Positions 1 to 8,851 of a DNA stretch of 64,000 bases are shown one piece after another. Source of the DNA: Salinibacterium sp. ZJ70 (GTDB lineage: Bacteria > Actinomycetota > Actinomycetes > Actinomycetales > Microbacteriaceae); assembly GCF_011751865.2 (NCBI RefSeq), contig NZ_CP061770.1:868001-932000 (forward strand), read 5' to 3'. The position numbers were made by a program, and so were the translations under genes. The first letter of the stretch is position 1, and the number at the start of each line of letters is the position of its first letter. The notes under the pieces are model-generated. The model was given only the letters and a program-made list of their open reading frames with translations. It was not told the DNA's origin and made no database searches.

Positions 1-1
1 G

Positions 2-994
2 GACGCGATCGAATCCGTCGTCCGGGCAGTGCCGCACCTCGAGGTCGTGCGCGACGGCGATGCCGTCGTAGCGCGGACCACCCTCGGGCGGCCGCAGCGG
101 GTGGTGATCGCAGGACACATCGACACGGTTCCGATCAACGCGAACCTCCCGGCCCAGCTCCGTGAGGAGAACGGCGAGACGATCCTCTGGGGTCGGGGGA
201 CCGTCGACATGAAGGGCGGCTGCGCCGTCATGCTGGCGCTTGCGGTGCAGCTCACGGAGCCTGTCGTCGACGTGACGTGGGTCTGGTACGACAACGAGGA
301 GGTCGACTCCTCGCTCAACGGCCTCGGACGCATCGCGCGCGAGCGCCCGGAGCTGCTCGAGGCGGACTTCGCGATCCTCGGGGAGCCGTCGAACGGCGAG
401 ATCGAGGGTGGCTGCAACGGAACCATCCGTGTCGACGTGACGACGCGCGGCACGCGCGCCCACTCGGCCCGCGCCTGGATGGGCGACAACGCGATCCACG
501 CCGCGGCCCCTGTCCTCGCGCGCCTCGCAGCCTACGAACCGCAGACGGTCGAGGTCGACGGCCTCGCCTACCGGGAGAGCCTCTCGGCGGTGCGGATCTC
601 CGGCGGCGTCGCCGGCAACGTGATCCCCGACGAGTGCACCGTGCACGTGAACTACCGCTTCGCCCCCAGCCGCAGCGGTGCAGAGGCGCTCGCTCACCTC
701 GAGGAGCTCTTCGCCGGCATCGACGCGGAGATCACCGTCGCCGATCTCGCCGAAGGCGCACGCCCCGGCCTCGACGCTCCCCTCGCGCAGCAGTTCGTGC
801 ACGCGGTCGGGGGAGAGGCGCGCCCCAAGTACGGCTGGACGGATGTCGCGCGCTTCAGCGCTCTCGGCATCCCCGCCGTCAACTACGGCCCGGGTGACCC
901 CTCGCTCGCGCACGCGGATGACGAGCGGGTGCCGCTCGCCCAGATCGAGCGCGTCGAGACCGGCCTGCGTCGATGGCTGACCTCCGCGAGCTGA
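2..994 (+). CDS. dapE: Succinyl-diaminopimelate desuccinylase (5' partial)
   Basis: M20-family amidohydrolase that hydrolyses N-succinyl-LL-2,6-diaminopimelate to LL-DAP and succinate in the cytoplasmic lysine/peptidoglycan pathway. The frame is open from base 2, so the true start lies before the window: 330 residues are visible against about 355 in the family. Metal-site motifs are [18 protein letters not shown], the catalytic glutamates in YDNEEVD, ILGEPSN and a late histidine in [12 protein letters not shown] at 29 is in frame but lies inside the protein. The following membrane-protein gene starts within its last 22 bases, so the two are probably translationally coupled. Confidence 0.9.
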   Translation, partial: DAIESVVRAVPHLEVVRDGDAVVARTTLGRPQRVVIAGHIDTVPINANLPAQLREENGETILWGRGTVDMKGGCAVMLALAVQLTEPVVDVTWVWYDNEEVDSSLNGLGRIARERPELLEADFAILGEPSNGEIEGGCNGTIRVDVTTRGTRAHSARAWMGDNAIHAAAPVLARLAAYEPQTVEVDGLAYRESLSAVRISGGVAGNVIPDECTVHVNYRFAPSRSGAEALAHLEELFAGIDAEITVADLAEGARPGLDAPLAQQFVHAVGGEARPKYGWTDVARFSALGIPAVNYGPGDPSLAHADDERVPLAQIERVETGLRRWLTSAS

Positions 995-2214
995 CGATCG
1001 GCGCCCGCGACCGCTGGCGTCTCACCCCGTGGTGGGGGCAGGTTCTCGTCGTCTACGGGGCGACCCGCATCCTGACGACCGTGATCCTGCTGCGCTTCGC
1101 CGAGCTGCAGGGTGAGGCGAACGGAACGTCGACGCTCGACTACTTCAGCTTCGCAGCCAACTGGGACGGGCAGTGGTACTGGCTCATCGCCCAGCAGGGG
1201 TATCCGGCTGAGCTGCCTCTGACGGCGGATGGCCACGTGGACACGAACGCGTGGGCGTTCATGCCGGTGTTCCCCCTCCTCACCGCGGCGTTCGCGGCGA
1301 TCGGGGTGCCGTTCCCCATCGCGGGGGTGCTCATCTCTCTCGCCGCGGGGGCCGCCGCAGTGCTGCTTTTCCATATGCTCATGCGCGAGAGCGGGCTCGA
1401 CCGGAGCCAGGCGCTCATGGCGGTGGCGCTGCTGTGCGTGGCCCCGGTCTCGCCGCTGTTCCAGGTGGCGTATGCCGAATCGCTCGGCCTCGCCCTGCTC
1501 TTCCTCGCGTTGCTGCTCGTGATGCGGCGCCGCTTCTGGCTGCTCATCCCCGTGATCCTGGTGGCGTCGTTCACCCGCCCCACGGGGCTCGCGTTCGCGG
1601 CATTCCTCTTCCTCTACTTCGTGATGCGGATCGTGCGGCGGGTGCGGGATCCGCAGGGGCATCCGCTGCCTCCGCGGGAGTTCGTCGCGATCGTGGTCGC
1701 GGGGCTCACGAGCTTCGCGGCCGGATTCGCGTGGGCGGGAGTCGCGTGGGCCGTGACCGGATCGATGACGGCCTACACCGACACCGAGCTCGCGTGGCGC
1801 GCCGGCTATGTCGGGCACGGACATCTGGTGCCGTTCCAGGGGTGGCTGCAGGGGCTCGAGTTCTGGTTGCGGTTCGCAGGGGTTCCCGGTGACCGATCGT
1901 GGGTGCTGGCGGTGGTCGCATTCGTCCTCACGATCGCCGCGTTCGCCGTGTTCCTGATGCTGCCGATGACTCGCCGGCTCGCGATCGAGCTGCGCCTCTG
2001 GCTCGTCGGCTTCGCCCTGTATCTGACGGCTGTCTTCTTCCCGCAGTCGAGCACCTGGCGACTGCTCCTGCCTCTCGCCCCAGCCCTCGGCGCCTTCGCC
2101 GTGCCGCGCTCCCGCGTGCTCCGGATTCTGCTTCTGATGAGCGGAATCGCGCTGCAGATCGTGTGGATCGACTGGTGCTGGTGGCGGAGCCCTGGGGACT
2201 GGAGTCCACCCTGA
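973..2214 (+). CDS. PIG-V-like mannosyltransferase family membrane protein
   Basis: 413-residue integral membrane protein with roughly ten hydrophobic segments. The motif [15 protein letters not shown] near residue 60 resembles the luminal acidic motif of PIG-V/GT-C polyprenyl-phosphate-mannose-dependent mannosyltransferases. By family it would transfer mannose from a lipid carrier to a lipid or protein acceptor on the outer membrane face. That function is inferred from family resemblance; the acceptor is unknown. The ATG at 973 overlaps the end of dapE by 22 bases, and this coupling is the main argument for the start. Confidence 0.75.
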   Translation: MADLRELTIGARDRWRLTPWWGQVLVVYGATRILTTVILLRFAELQGEANGTSTLDYFSFAANWDGQWYWLIAQQGYPAELPLTADGHVDTNAWAFMPVFPLLTAAFAAIGVPFPIAGVLISLAAGAAAVLLFHMLMRESGLDRSQALMAVALLCVAPVSPLFQVAYAESLGLALLFLALLLVMRRRFWLLIPVILVASFTRPTGLAFAAFLFLYFVMRIVRRVRDPQGHPLPPREFVAIVVAGLTSFAAGFAWAGVAWAVTGSMTAYTDTELAWRAGYVGHGHLVPFQGWLQGLEFWLRFAGVPGDRSWVLAVVAFVLTIAAFAVFLMLPMTRRLAIELRLWLVGFALYLTAVFFPQSSTWRLLLPLAPALGAFAVPRSRVLRILLLMSGIALQIVWIDWCWWRSPGDWSPP

Positions 2215-2239
2215 TTTCGTGACTGTCACACGCATACGG

Positions 2240-2245
2240 GATAAT
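2240..2245 (+). promoter_or_regulatory. -10 element for the DUF3117 gene
   Basis: GATAAT, close to the consensus -10, lies 31 bases before the ATG at 2277. An 11-base perfect palindrome GTGACTGTCAC (2219-2229) lies just upstream and could overlap the -35 region. The leader carries a good ribosome binding site, AAGGGGA, at 2264-2270. Confidence 0.5.
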
Positions 2246-2276
2246 GGGCTACGCATCCACTGAAAGGGGACAACTC

Positions 2277-2447
2277 ATGGCAGCCATGAAGCCGAGGACC
2301 GGTGACGGACCGATGGAGGCTGTGAAGGAGGGTCGCCTCATCATCGTGCGCGTTCCCCTGGAGGGCGGCGGTCGTCTCGTTGTGTCGGTCAATGACGCCG
2401 AGGCCAAGGAGCTTCACGACGCCCTCGCGGGAGTGATCGCCGTCTAG
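2277..2447 (+). CDS. DUF3117 family small protein
   Basis: 56-residue cytoplasmic protein of the actinobacterial DUF3117 family, recognised by its start MAAMKPRTGDGPME and the core VPLEGGGRLVVSV. Function unknown. The start is set at the ATG at 2277 because the family begins with MAAMKPRTGDGP and a ribosome binding site AAGGGGA sits six bases upstream. An upstream in-frame ATG at 2244 overlaps the -10 element and is rejected. The gene has its own promoter and a strong hairpin after it, so it is probably transcribed alone. Confidence 0.85.
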   Translation: MAAMKPRTGDGPMEAVKEGRLIIVRVPLEGGGRLVVSVNDAEAKELHDALAGVIAV

Positions 2448-2470
2448 ATCGGCGCGACCTACTCACGGTG

Positions 2471-2500
2471 AAGGCCGGATCCCCTCGGGGGTCCGGCCTT
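2471..2500. terminator. Bidirectional terminator hairpin
   Basis: A 13-14 bp stem with arms AAGGCCGGATCCCC and GGGGGTCCGGCCTT and a tiny loop lies between the DUF3117 gene and the convergent methyltransferase gene. There is one G:T pair. It can serve both strands. Confidence 0.8.
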
Positions 2501-2522
2501 CATCCATGTCGGTGGGGAGCTG

Positions 2523-3155
2523 TCAGTCCGCGGTCTTCACGATCTGCAGCAGACCGTCGCCGAGGGTGCTGAGTGCCGCGACGACCGCGCTCGACTCGGC
2601 GATCGTCGCGAGGAGGGCCCGGAAATCTGCGACCGTGTCGTCGCGCTGGGCTGGATCGGCGACGCGACCGCGCCACAGCGCGTGGGCGACGGCGACGATG
2701 CCGCCGGGACGGACGATGCGCAGGGCGTGCTCGACATAGTCGAGCACGGAGCCCGGGTCGGCATCCACGAGCACGAGGTCGTAGGCGGAGTCGTTCATGC
2801 GCGGGAGCACATCCACGGCCCGCCCTGCGATGAGGCGCGCGCGGGATGCCGCGATGCCCGCGTCCAGATACGCCTGGCGTGCGCGATTCTGGTGGTCGAT
2901 CTCGACGTCGATCGAGGTGAGGGTGGCCTTCGGGGCGCCCTGCAGAAGCCAGAGCCCGCTGACGCCCGCGCCGGTGCCGATCTCGAGGATGCTGCGTGCG
3001 CCGCTCGCCGCGGCGAGCACCGCAAGCTGCGCGCCGACCGCGGGGGAGACCGGGTCGATGCCCAGCTCCAGCGAGTGCTGGCGGGCCAGCTGGGTCGCCG
3101 GAGGTTCCACCGGGAACTCCTCGGCGTACTTCCAGCTCAATTCCTTATCGGTCAC
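2523..3155 (-). CDS. O-methyltransferase (class I SAM-dependent)
   Basis: 210-residue Rossmann-fold O-methyltransferase of the catechol/caffeoyl-CoA type (methyltransferase family 3). The SAM-binding glycine motif LEIGTGAGVSGLWLL lies near residue 57, an acidic ribose-binding segment SIDVE follows, and VLVDADP near residue 130 holds the metal-ligand aspartate. The methyl acceptor is unknown. The start is GTG at 3155 with GGAGGC upstream on the minus strand. A homologous gene often lies beside tatB in actinobacteria; here the two are divergent and 59 bases apart. Confidence 0.85.
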   Translation of the reverse strand: MTDKELSWKYAEEFPVEPPATQLARQHSLELGIDPVSPAVGAQLAVLAAASGARSILEIGTGAGVSGLWLLQGAPKATLTSIDVEIDHQNRARQAYLDAGIAASRARLIAGRAVDVLPRMNDSAYDLVLVDADPGSVLDYVEHALRIVRPGGIVAVAHALWRGRVADPAQRDDTVADFRALLATIAESSAVVAALSTLGDGLLQIVKTAD

Positions 3156-3202
3156 GCGTTGCCTCCGGTCCCAGCGTACGGCCGCATCACTGCTGAGACC
3201 GA

Positions 3203-3208
3203 TATCCT
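3203..3208 (+). promoter_or_regulatory. -10 element of tatB (leaderless start)
   Basis: TATCCT six bases before the GTG start at 3215. Transcription would begin at the start codon. No ribosome binding site is visible. Confidence 0.55.
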
Positions 3209-3214
3209 GGGCGG

Positions 3215-3598
3215 GTGTCCTTCGGTTTGACCTTCGACAAGGTGCTCATCATCCTGGTGATCGCCGTCTTCCTGGTCGGTCCGGACCGTCTCCCCGGCTA
3301 CGCCGCGCAGCTCGCGCGGCTCGTGAAGTCGCTTCGGCAGATGGCGAACGGCGCCAAGGATCGCATGCGCGAGGAGCTCGGGCCGGAGTTCGACGAGGTC
3401 GACTGGGCGAAGATGGATCCGCGCAAGTACGACCCTCGCCGCATCATCCGCGACGCACTCCTCGAGGAGGAGGCGGCGTCCGCGCCCGTCATCACGGGAC
3501 CGGCGACGCCGAAGCGGAGTTCGGCGACGGCGTACGAGCTGCGGCAGCGTCGGCTCGGCAAGGGCGCGGTGCCGCCCTTCGACTCCGAAGCGACCTGA
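3215..3598 (+). CDS. tatB: Sec-independent protein translocase subunit TatB
   Basis: 127-residue protein with the TatA/B layout: a single N-terminal membrane helix (residues 8-21, DKVLIILVIAVFLVGPDRLP), a hinge, then an amphipathic helix with YAAQLARLVKSLRQMANGAK and a charged cytoplasmic tail. TatB pairs with TatC to receive twin-arginine precursors before TatA is recruited. The long acidic second half, and the proline in GPDRLP instead of the phenylalanine-glycine of TatA, favour TatB. The start is GTG, with a -10 hexamer six bases upstream. No tatA or tatC is adjacent. Confidence 0.88.
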   Translation: MSFGLTFDKVLIILVIAVFLVGPDRLPGYAAQLARLVKSLRQMANGAKDRMREELGPEFDEVDWAKMDPRKYDPRRIIRDALLEEEAASAPVITGPATPKRSSATAYELRQRRLGKGAVPPFDSEAT

Positions 3599-3650
3599 GC
3601 CTCCGCTCGCTGGCCGACCCGCGGGCATCCGGTACCCGCGCACCCGGCGG

Positions 3651-3703
3651 AGGGGTCGCAGATGACCATCTCCACGGCGTGTCGGCGGTCATGTGCGACC
3701 CCT
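3651..3703. repeat. 53-bp inverted repeat between convergent genes
   Basis: Two 17-base arms (3651-3667 and 3687-3703) with one mismatch, AGGGGTCGCA-G-ATGACC against GGTCAT-G-TGCGACCCCT, and a 19-base loop. It lies between tatB and the convergent aldehyde dehydrogenase gene, so it may act as a bidirectional terminator. It lacks a T-tract. Its size and placement resemble two other palindrome families in the window. Confidence 0.7.
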
Positions 3704-3743
3704 CGGGGTTGGGCCGGGCGCGCGGTCTGGCGGGGAGGGCGGG

Positions 3744-5294
3744 TCAGCGCCAGCCGACGGCCTTGAGGGTCTTCAGCAGGAAGACCATGAGGCCCGTGAG
3801 CCGGCTGAACTCGTAGCCGGTGCGCGGCAGCTGCATGAGGCCCGTCGTCTCGCCGATCGTGGACGCCTCGACGAAGCGCTGCAGACCCTCGATTCCGTTG
3901 CGGCGACCGAGCCCTGACTGCTTGACGCCGCCCATCGGCGCATCCACCGATCCGAAGCTCGCGCGGTAGCCCTCGTTGATGTTCACGGATCCGGCGTGCA
4001 GTCGCGCAGCGACCTCGCGCGCGCGGCGACGCGAACCCGCCATGACGGATGCGTTGAGCCCGTACTCGGTGTCGTTGGCGCGCGCGATCGCCTGCTCGGC
4101 GGAGTCGACGATCTCGATCGCGACGAGAGGCCCGAAGGTCTCGCCGCGGTGGCACGCCATGTCGTCGGTGACGCCGGTGAGGACGGTGGGCTCGAGCATG
4201 AACGGCGCGAGGTCGGGTCGGTGGTGTCCGCCCGCGAGCACGGTCGCGCCCTTCGCGACCGCGTCCTCGAGGTGCGCGGTCACCCGCTCGAGCTGGGCGG
4301 CGCTCGCGAGCGAACCCACATCCGCGGTGAAGTCGAACGAGGTGCCGAGGGCGAGCCCCGCGACGCGATCGGCGAACGCGGGGATGAAACGATCCGCGAC
4401 GCCCTGCTCGACGTAGATGCGCTCGATCGAGACGCACAGCTGACCGGCGGCCGAGAAGCACCCGTAGGCGGCATCGGCGGCGGCCTTCTCGGGGTTCACG
4501 TCGTCGAGCACGATCAGCGGGTTCTTGCCGCCGAGCTCCATCGACGCGCCGATGAGGCGGCCAGCGGCGCGCTGGGCGACGGTGCGGCCCGTCGCGGTGG
4601 AGCCGGTGAAGCAGACGTAGTCGGCCTCGTCGACGACGGCGGAGCCGACCTCGGCGCCGGGGCCGGTGACGACGGCCCAGAGCTCGGGCGGGAGGCCTGC
4701 ATCGACGAAGGCCCGTCGTGCGAGCAGCACCGAGAGAGCCCCCTGGTCGTCGGCCTTCTGCAGCACGGCGTTGCCGGTGGCCAGGGCGGGGATGACATCC
4801 ATCGAGGCGAGGGCGAGGGGGTAGTTCCAGGGCGTGATGACACCGACGAGACCCTTGGGGGCGACGCGCACCCGCGCGCGCATGAGGGCGGGAATGCCGG
4901 CACGACGTCCGCCTCCCGCGATGGCGCGGTGCGCGGTGCGGGCCGTGTAACGGGTGGTCGCGGCGGCGTTGAAGACCTCTTCGAAGGCCTGGCCGCGGGT
5001 CTTGCCCGTCTCCGACTGCACGGCATCCAGCAGCTGCTCGCGGCGTTCGAGCAGGAGGTCGTGGCCGCGCAGCAGAACGCGACGGCGGTGGGCGGGCCCG
5101 GCCGCCCACCAGGCCTCCTGCGCGTCGCGGGCGCGGCGGGCTGCCTGCTGCACCTCGTCGACCGTCGCGTGGGGGAGGCGGTAGAGCTCCCAGGCGGTGA
5201 ACGGCGCGATCACCGAGACGGCATCGCCGGAGGATCCTGCGAGATCGCGAACGAGCTCGTCGGCGAGCGGGCGGGTCAGCATCGAGCCGGTCAT
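3744..5294 (-). CDS. gabD2: Succinate-semialdehyde dehydrogenase (NADP+)
   Basis: 516-residue aldehyde dehydrogenase. Catalytic residues are in place: Asn157 in TPWNYP, Lys180 in VLQKAD, Glu253 in MELGGKNP and the nucleophile Cys287 in GQLCVSIER. Overall sequence and the C-terminal extension (hydrophobic TGLMVFLLKTLKAVGWR) match actinobacterial GabD2-type succinic semialdehyde dehydrogenases, which oxidise succinate semialdehyde to succinate. The exact aldehyde cannot be proved from sequence. It is divergent from a transporter/decarboxylase pair that could generate amines and so aldehydes. Confidence 0.8.
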   Translation of the reverse strand: MTGSMLTRPLADELVRDLAGSSGDAVSVIAPFTAWELYRLPHATVDEVQQAARRARDAQEAWWAAGPAHRRRVLLRGHDLLLERREQLLDAVQSETGKTRGQAFEEVFNAAATTRYTARTAHRAIAGGGRRAGIPALMRARVRVAPKGLVGVITPWNYPLALASMDVIPALATGNAVLQKADDQGALSVLLARRAFVDAGLPPELWAVVTGPGAEVGSAVVDEADYVCFTGSTATGRTVAQRAAGRLIGASMELGGKNPLIVLDDVNPEKAAADAAYGCFSAAGQLCVSIERIYVEQGVADRFIPAFADRVAGLALGTSFDFTADVGSLASAAQLERVTAHLEDAVAKGATVLAGGHHRPDLAPFMLEPTVLTGVTDDMACHRGETFGPLVAIEIVDSAEQAIARANDTEYGLNASVMAGSRRRAREVAARLHAGSVNINEGYRASFGSVDAPMGGVKQSGLGRRNGIEGLQRFVEASTIGETTGLMQLPRTGYEFSRLTGLMVFLLKTLKAVGWR

Positions 5295-5373
5295 GCGAAG
5301 AGTCTAAGTTGGACGCGCGTCCCACTTCACTGCCCCATACCGGGGGAGGGTGAAGCAGACAGGTTGTCGGCGA

Positions 5374-5379
5374 TAGTCT
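5374..5379 (+). promoter_or_regulatory. -10 element of MFS gene (near-leaderless)
   Basis: TAGTCT seven bases before the ATG at 5387. Confidence 0.45.
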
Positions 5380-5386
5380 GACGCCC

Positions 5387-6793
5387 ATGACGACGACGTC
5401 ACCTCGGATCCGCACGTCCACCATCGCCCGCTACGCGGTCGGATCGATCGGCACAGGAGGGTTCGGCACGCTGCCGGGCCTCGTGCTCGCGATCTATCTC
5501 ACCGACACCCTCGGGGTCGCCGCCATCTGGGTGGGCCTCATCATCGGCGTCGCGAAGGTGTGGGACGTGCTCATCGATCCGGTGATCGGCGGGGCGAGCG
5601 ATCGCAGCCGGGCGGCCTCCGGAACGCGCCGCCGCTTCATGCTCCTGGGCGCCGCACTGCTGCCGGTGTTCTTCGTGCTGACGTTCGCCGTCGCGCCGGG
5701 TGTCGGCCCCGTCGCGGCGGGCATCTGGGTGGGCGTCGCGTTCCTGCTCGCGGCGACCGCGTTCAGTCTCTTCCAGGTGCCCTACATCACGCTGCCCGCG
5801 GAGATCGTGCCCGACTACGACGGCCGCACGCGCCTGCTCTCGGCGCGCGTCGTGGTGCTCACGTTCGCGATCCTGCTCTTCGGTGCGGGCGGTCCTGAGC
5901 TGCGCGAGCTCTTCGGCGGATCGACACCCGAGGGGTACCTCGGGATGGCGATCGTCGCGGGTCTCCTGCTCGGGCTCGGCATGCTCGTCGCGTCGACCGC
6001 AGCCCCGCGCGAGCTCCCGACCGGCGCGCCCGCGCGCGTCTCGATCGCGGCGCACTACGCGGGAGGCATCGCAGCGCTGCGGCGCAGCCGCGCATTCCGC
6101 ACGCTGCTCAGCACGTTCGCGCTGCAGGCGCTCGCCACGGGCATGATGCTCGCGGGTGCCGCGTATGTCGCCAAGTGGGTGCTCGGCGACGAGCGCGCCA
6201 CGACGTTCCTGTTCCTCGCACTCATCGCGCCCGCGCTCGTGTGCGCACCCGTGTGGGCGAAAATCGCCCAGCGCACGGGCAAGGAGTGGGCGTTCGGGCT
6301 GGCGTCGGTGATGTTCGGCCTCGCTGCGCTGTCGCTCGTGCTCATGCTGTGGGCGCCAGGCCCGTGGATCTACGTGCCCGTCGGGGTGGCCGGTGCCGCG
6401 TATGCAGGCATGCAGACCCTGCCGATGGCGATGCTCCCGGATGTGATCTCGCACGATGCGCGGCACCACGGCGACGGCAGGGCGGGCGTGTTCGGCGGCG
6501 TGTGGACGGCGGGCGAGACAACCGGCATGGCGCTCGGCTCCGTTGTGCTCTCGCTCGTGCTCGCCACGACGGGCTACCAGGAGGCGGTGGCTGGCGCAGT
6601 CGTGTGGCAGGGGGATCTCGCGATCACAGGCATCGTGTTGAGCTTCAGCGTCATCCCCGCGATCATGATCGGCGCGAGCCTGCTGACGCTCGGTCGCTAC
6701 CCGCTGCGTCGCATCGATATCGACGTCGAGGCGGATGCCGAAGACGCCGCTGCCGAGAACGCCGCGGATGCTGCGGCCGGAGACGCCCGATGA
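5387..6793 (+). CDS. MFS transporter, GPH (sugar/cation symporter) type
   Basis: 468-residue, about 12-helix transporter of the MFS_2/GPH group. N-terminal features are RYAVGSIGTGGFGTLPG and the loop DVLIDPVIGGASDRS, typical of cation:solute symporters. The C-terminus is an Ala/Asp/Glu-rich cytoplasmic tail (EADAEDAAAENAADAA). The substrate is unknown. It overlaps the decarboxylase gene by four bases (ATGA), so substrate import and decarboxylation are probably linked; an amino acid or other carboxylate is a reasonable guess. Confidence 0.78.
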   Translation: MTTTSPRIRTSTIARYAVGSIGTGGFGTLPGLVLAIYLTDTLGVAAIWVGLIIGVAKVWDVLIDPVIGGASDRSRAASGTRRRFMLLGAALLPVFFVLTFAVAPGVGPVAAGIWVGVAFLLAATAFSLFQVPYITLPAEIVPDYDGRTRLLSARVVVLTFAILLFGAGGPELRELFGGSTPEGYLGMAIVAGLLLGLGMLVASTAAPRELPTGAPARVSIAAHYAGGIAALRRSRAFRTLLSTFALQALATGMMLAGAAYVAKWVLGDERATTFLFLALIAPALVCAPVWAKIAQRTGKEWAFGLASVMFGLAALSLVLMLWAPGPWIYVPVGVAGAAYAGMQTLPMAMLPDVISHDARHHGDGRAGVFGGVWTAGETTGMALGSVVLSLVLATTGYQEAVAGAVVWQGDLAITGIVLSFSVIPAIMIGASLLTLGRYPLRRIDIDVEADAEDAAAENAADAAAGDAR

Positions 6794-8265
6794 TCGGGCC
6801 GCGCTCCCGCGACGAGGTGCTCGCCCGGCTCGCGGAGCTGCGCACCCTCGACCCGCCGACGCACGGCGGTCGGGTGCTGAGCTATGTGTACGACCCGGAC
6901 ACTGCAGAACTCGATGAGCTGGCCGCCGCGGCGATCCGTGCCGTGCAGCCCCTCAACGGTCTCGATCCGACGACATTCCGTTCGGTCGCGGTGCTCGAAT
7001 CGGAGCTCGTGGGATTCGCGCGCCAGATGCTGCACGGCGATGATGACGCGGCCGGCTCGGTGACGACGGGCGGCACCGAGAGCTGCCTGCTCGCAGTGAA
7101 GGCCGCGCGTGACGCCTGGCGGGCGGCGCATCCGGAGGGCCGGGCGCGCCTCGTTGCCCCCGCCACCGTGCACGCTGCGTTCCACAAGGCGGCCGAGTAC
7201 TTCGGCGTCATGCTCGACCTGGTGCCCACAGCCCCCGACGGCACGGTCGCGGCGGCGGATGTGGTGGCGTGCCTGGGCGACGATGTTGCGCTCGTGGTGC
7301 TGTCGGCTCCGAGCTACTCGACCGGCGCGCTCGACCCGATCGCCGAGGTAGCCGTCGAGACGGTGGCACGCGGCATCCGCCTGCACGTTGACGCGTGCTT
7401 CGGCGGTTTCGTGTTGCCGTTCTGGGAGGAAGCGGGTGGCGACCCGCTACCCCTGTGGGACTTCCGGGTCGACGGGGTCACGAGCATCAGCGCCGACGCG
7501 CACAAGTACGGTTACGCCCCGAAGGGCGCCTCGGTGTTGCTGCACCGCAGTCGAGCGCTTCAGCGCAGCCAGTTCTTCGCGACGACGCGCTGGCCCGGCT
7601 ACCCGGTCGTGAACCCCACGCTGCTCGGCTCGAAGTCGGCCGCGCCGCTCGCGGCCGCGTGGGCGCTCGCCACCCACCTGGGCCATGCGGGCTTCGTCGA
7701 GCTGACCGCGCGGTGCGTGCGCGCCACACGCGAGCTGCGGGCCGCGATCGACCGCATCGAGGGACTCGTGGTCGTGGGCGACCCCGTGGGGCCGCTTCTC
7801 GCCATCGCCGCCGACACCGCACGCCCGCTCGAGCAGCAGGTCGACCCGCACCACTGGGCGGATGCCGTGCGCGGGCAGGGCTTCGTGCTGCAGCTGCAGC
7901 CGGCGACGCGCCCCGAGACGGGCGTGCGCATCCCCTCGACCACGCACCTCACCATCACGCCCGTCACCGAGCGCGTGCTGCCGGATCTCGTCGCCGCGCT
8001 TGAGGCCGGCGCGGATGCGGTGCGCGGCGTGCCCCACGTGGACGCGGCTCCGCTCCTCGCGGGGCTGCCGACGCTCGCCGCATCCGCCCTCGACCCCGAG
8101 ACGGCATGGGGGCTGCTGCAGGGTTTCGGCATCGGGGGAGACGGGGGCCTGCCCGAGCAGCAGGCGCCGCTGCTTGCCCTCATCGAGGCGCTGCCTGCCG
8201 AGCTCGCGGAGCGCCTGCTCGTCGAGGTGATCGCGCGCGTCGCGGAGCCCGCTGCCGCGAGGTGA
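6790..8265 (+). CDS. PLP-dependent decarboxylase/lyase (sphingosine-1-phosphate lyase / MfnA type)
   Basis: 491-residue fold-type I PLP enzyme. GGTESCLLAV (residue 94), the ring-stacking His128 in ATVHAAFHKAA, Asp201 in LHVDACFGG and the Schiff-base Lys239 in SADAHKYGYAPKG are those of group II decarboxylases and sphingosine-1-phosphate lyases. The start is the ATG at 6790, overlapping the transporter stop as ATGA; an upstream open frame from 6175 runs inside the transporter and is not coding. The substrate may be an aromatic or acidic amino acid or a phosphorylated amine; sequence alone does not decide. Confidence 0.8.
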   Translation: MIGPRSRDEVLARLAELRTLDPPTHGGRVLSYVYDPDTAELDELAAAAIRAVQPLNGLDPTTFRSVAVLESELVGFARQMLHGDDDAAGSVTTGGTESCLLAVKAARDAWRAAHPEGRARLVAPATVHAAFHKAAEYFGVMLDLVPTAPDGTVAAADVVACLGDDVALVVLSAPSYSTGALDPIAEVAVETVARGIRLHVDACFGGFVLPFWEEAGGDPLPLWDFRVDGVTSISADAHKYGYAPKGASVLLHRSRALQRSQFFATTRWPGYPVVNPTLLGSKSAAPLAAAWALATHLGHAGFVELTARCVRATRELRAAIDRIEGLVVVGDPVGPLLAIAADTARPLEQQVDPHHWADAVRGQGFVLQLQPATRPETGVRIPSTTHLTITPVTERVLPDLVAALEAGADAVRGVPHVDAAPLLAGLPTLAASALDPETAWGLLQGFGIGGDGGLPEQQAPLLALIEALPAELAERLLVEVIARVAEPAAAR

Positions 8266-8464
8266 TGGAGGAGCCCGGCAGAGCTGGGCGCGTCTGCGGC
8301 CGCCCGCCGAAGCGCCCCTGAGCGCGTGCGTGTTCGACTTCGCGCCGTGTGTTCTCGCGAAATAGGGCGACGCGCAGCTGTGCAAACGTCGTGGGACACC
8401 ACCGGTGCCCGTCAGCAAGTGTCCTGCTTCGCTTGGTGGGCCCCGTTGAAGGAGCCCCGGAACC

Positions 8465-8785
8465 ATGGCACCCTACTGCCAGGGAAGCTGCGACGGTTGC
8501 GGCGCTCTGCACTCCGACATGAGAGGCAGTGAAATGAGAAGCAAGCTCGGAATGGTCACCGGGGCGGCACTCGTCGCGATCGGTCTGGCCCTGATCGTTC
8601 TCGTGTCCTCCAACATCAGTGCGCAGATGGACCGAGTCGACCGCGAGGGACTCGGCGGCAATATCTTCGCACCGGACATCGTGCCGCTGGGCCTGCTCGC
8701 TCTCGCGACCATCGTCATCGGCGTGGTGGCTCTGATCGTCGCGAACGGGCGGGGAAGAAAGAAAACCCGTCGTCACGCCGGGTGA
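8465..8785 (+). CDS. Small two-helix membrane protein
   Basis: 106-residue protein, not recognised. The ATG at 8465 follows a strong GAAGGAG (8448-8454, ten bases upstream), giving a 23-residue N-terminus with three cysteines (CQGSCDGCG) before a more family-like start MRSKLGM. Alternative ATGs are at 8519 and 8534, the last giving 83 residues. Two membrane helices (roughly 30-48 and 73-92 in the long form) flank a short loop with NIFAPDIVPLG, and the tail is very basic (GRGRKKTRRHAG). The 199 bases before it hold no gene; they contain a GGACAC/GTGTCC inverted repeat (8394-8424) that may belong to the leader. Confidence 0.55.
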   Translation: MAPYCQGSCDGCGALHSDMRGSEMRSKLGMVTGAALVAIGLALIVLVSSNISAQMDRVDREGLGGNIFAPDIVPLGLLALATIVIGVVALIVANGRGRKKTRRHAG

Positions 8786-8851
8786 GGAAACCCCGGAGCG
8801 TCGATCGACCCAGCCCGGTCGTGTGACGAACCCCAACGCGCTGGCGGGCGG

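Noticed and set aside
3298..5424. 708-codon open frame on the minus strand covering tatB and the dehydrogenase gene
   Set aside because: It lies in a different frame from GabD2 and is an Arg/Pro/Gly-rich shadow typical of high-GC DNA; the true products in both overlapped genes are unambiguous.
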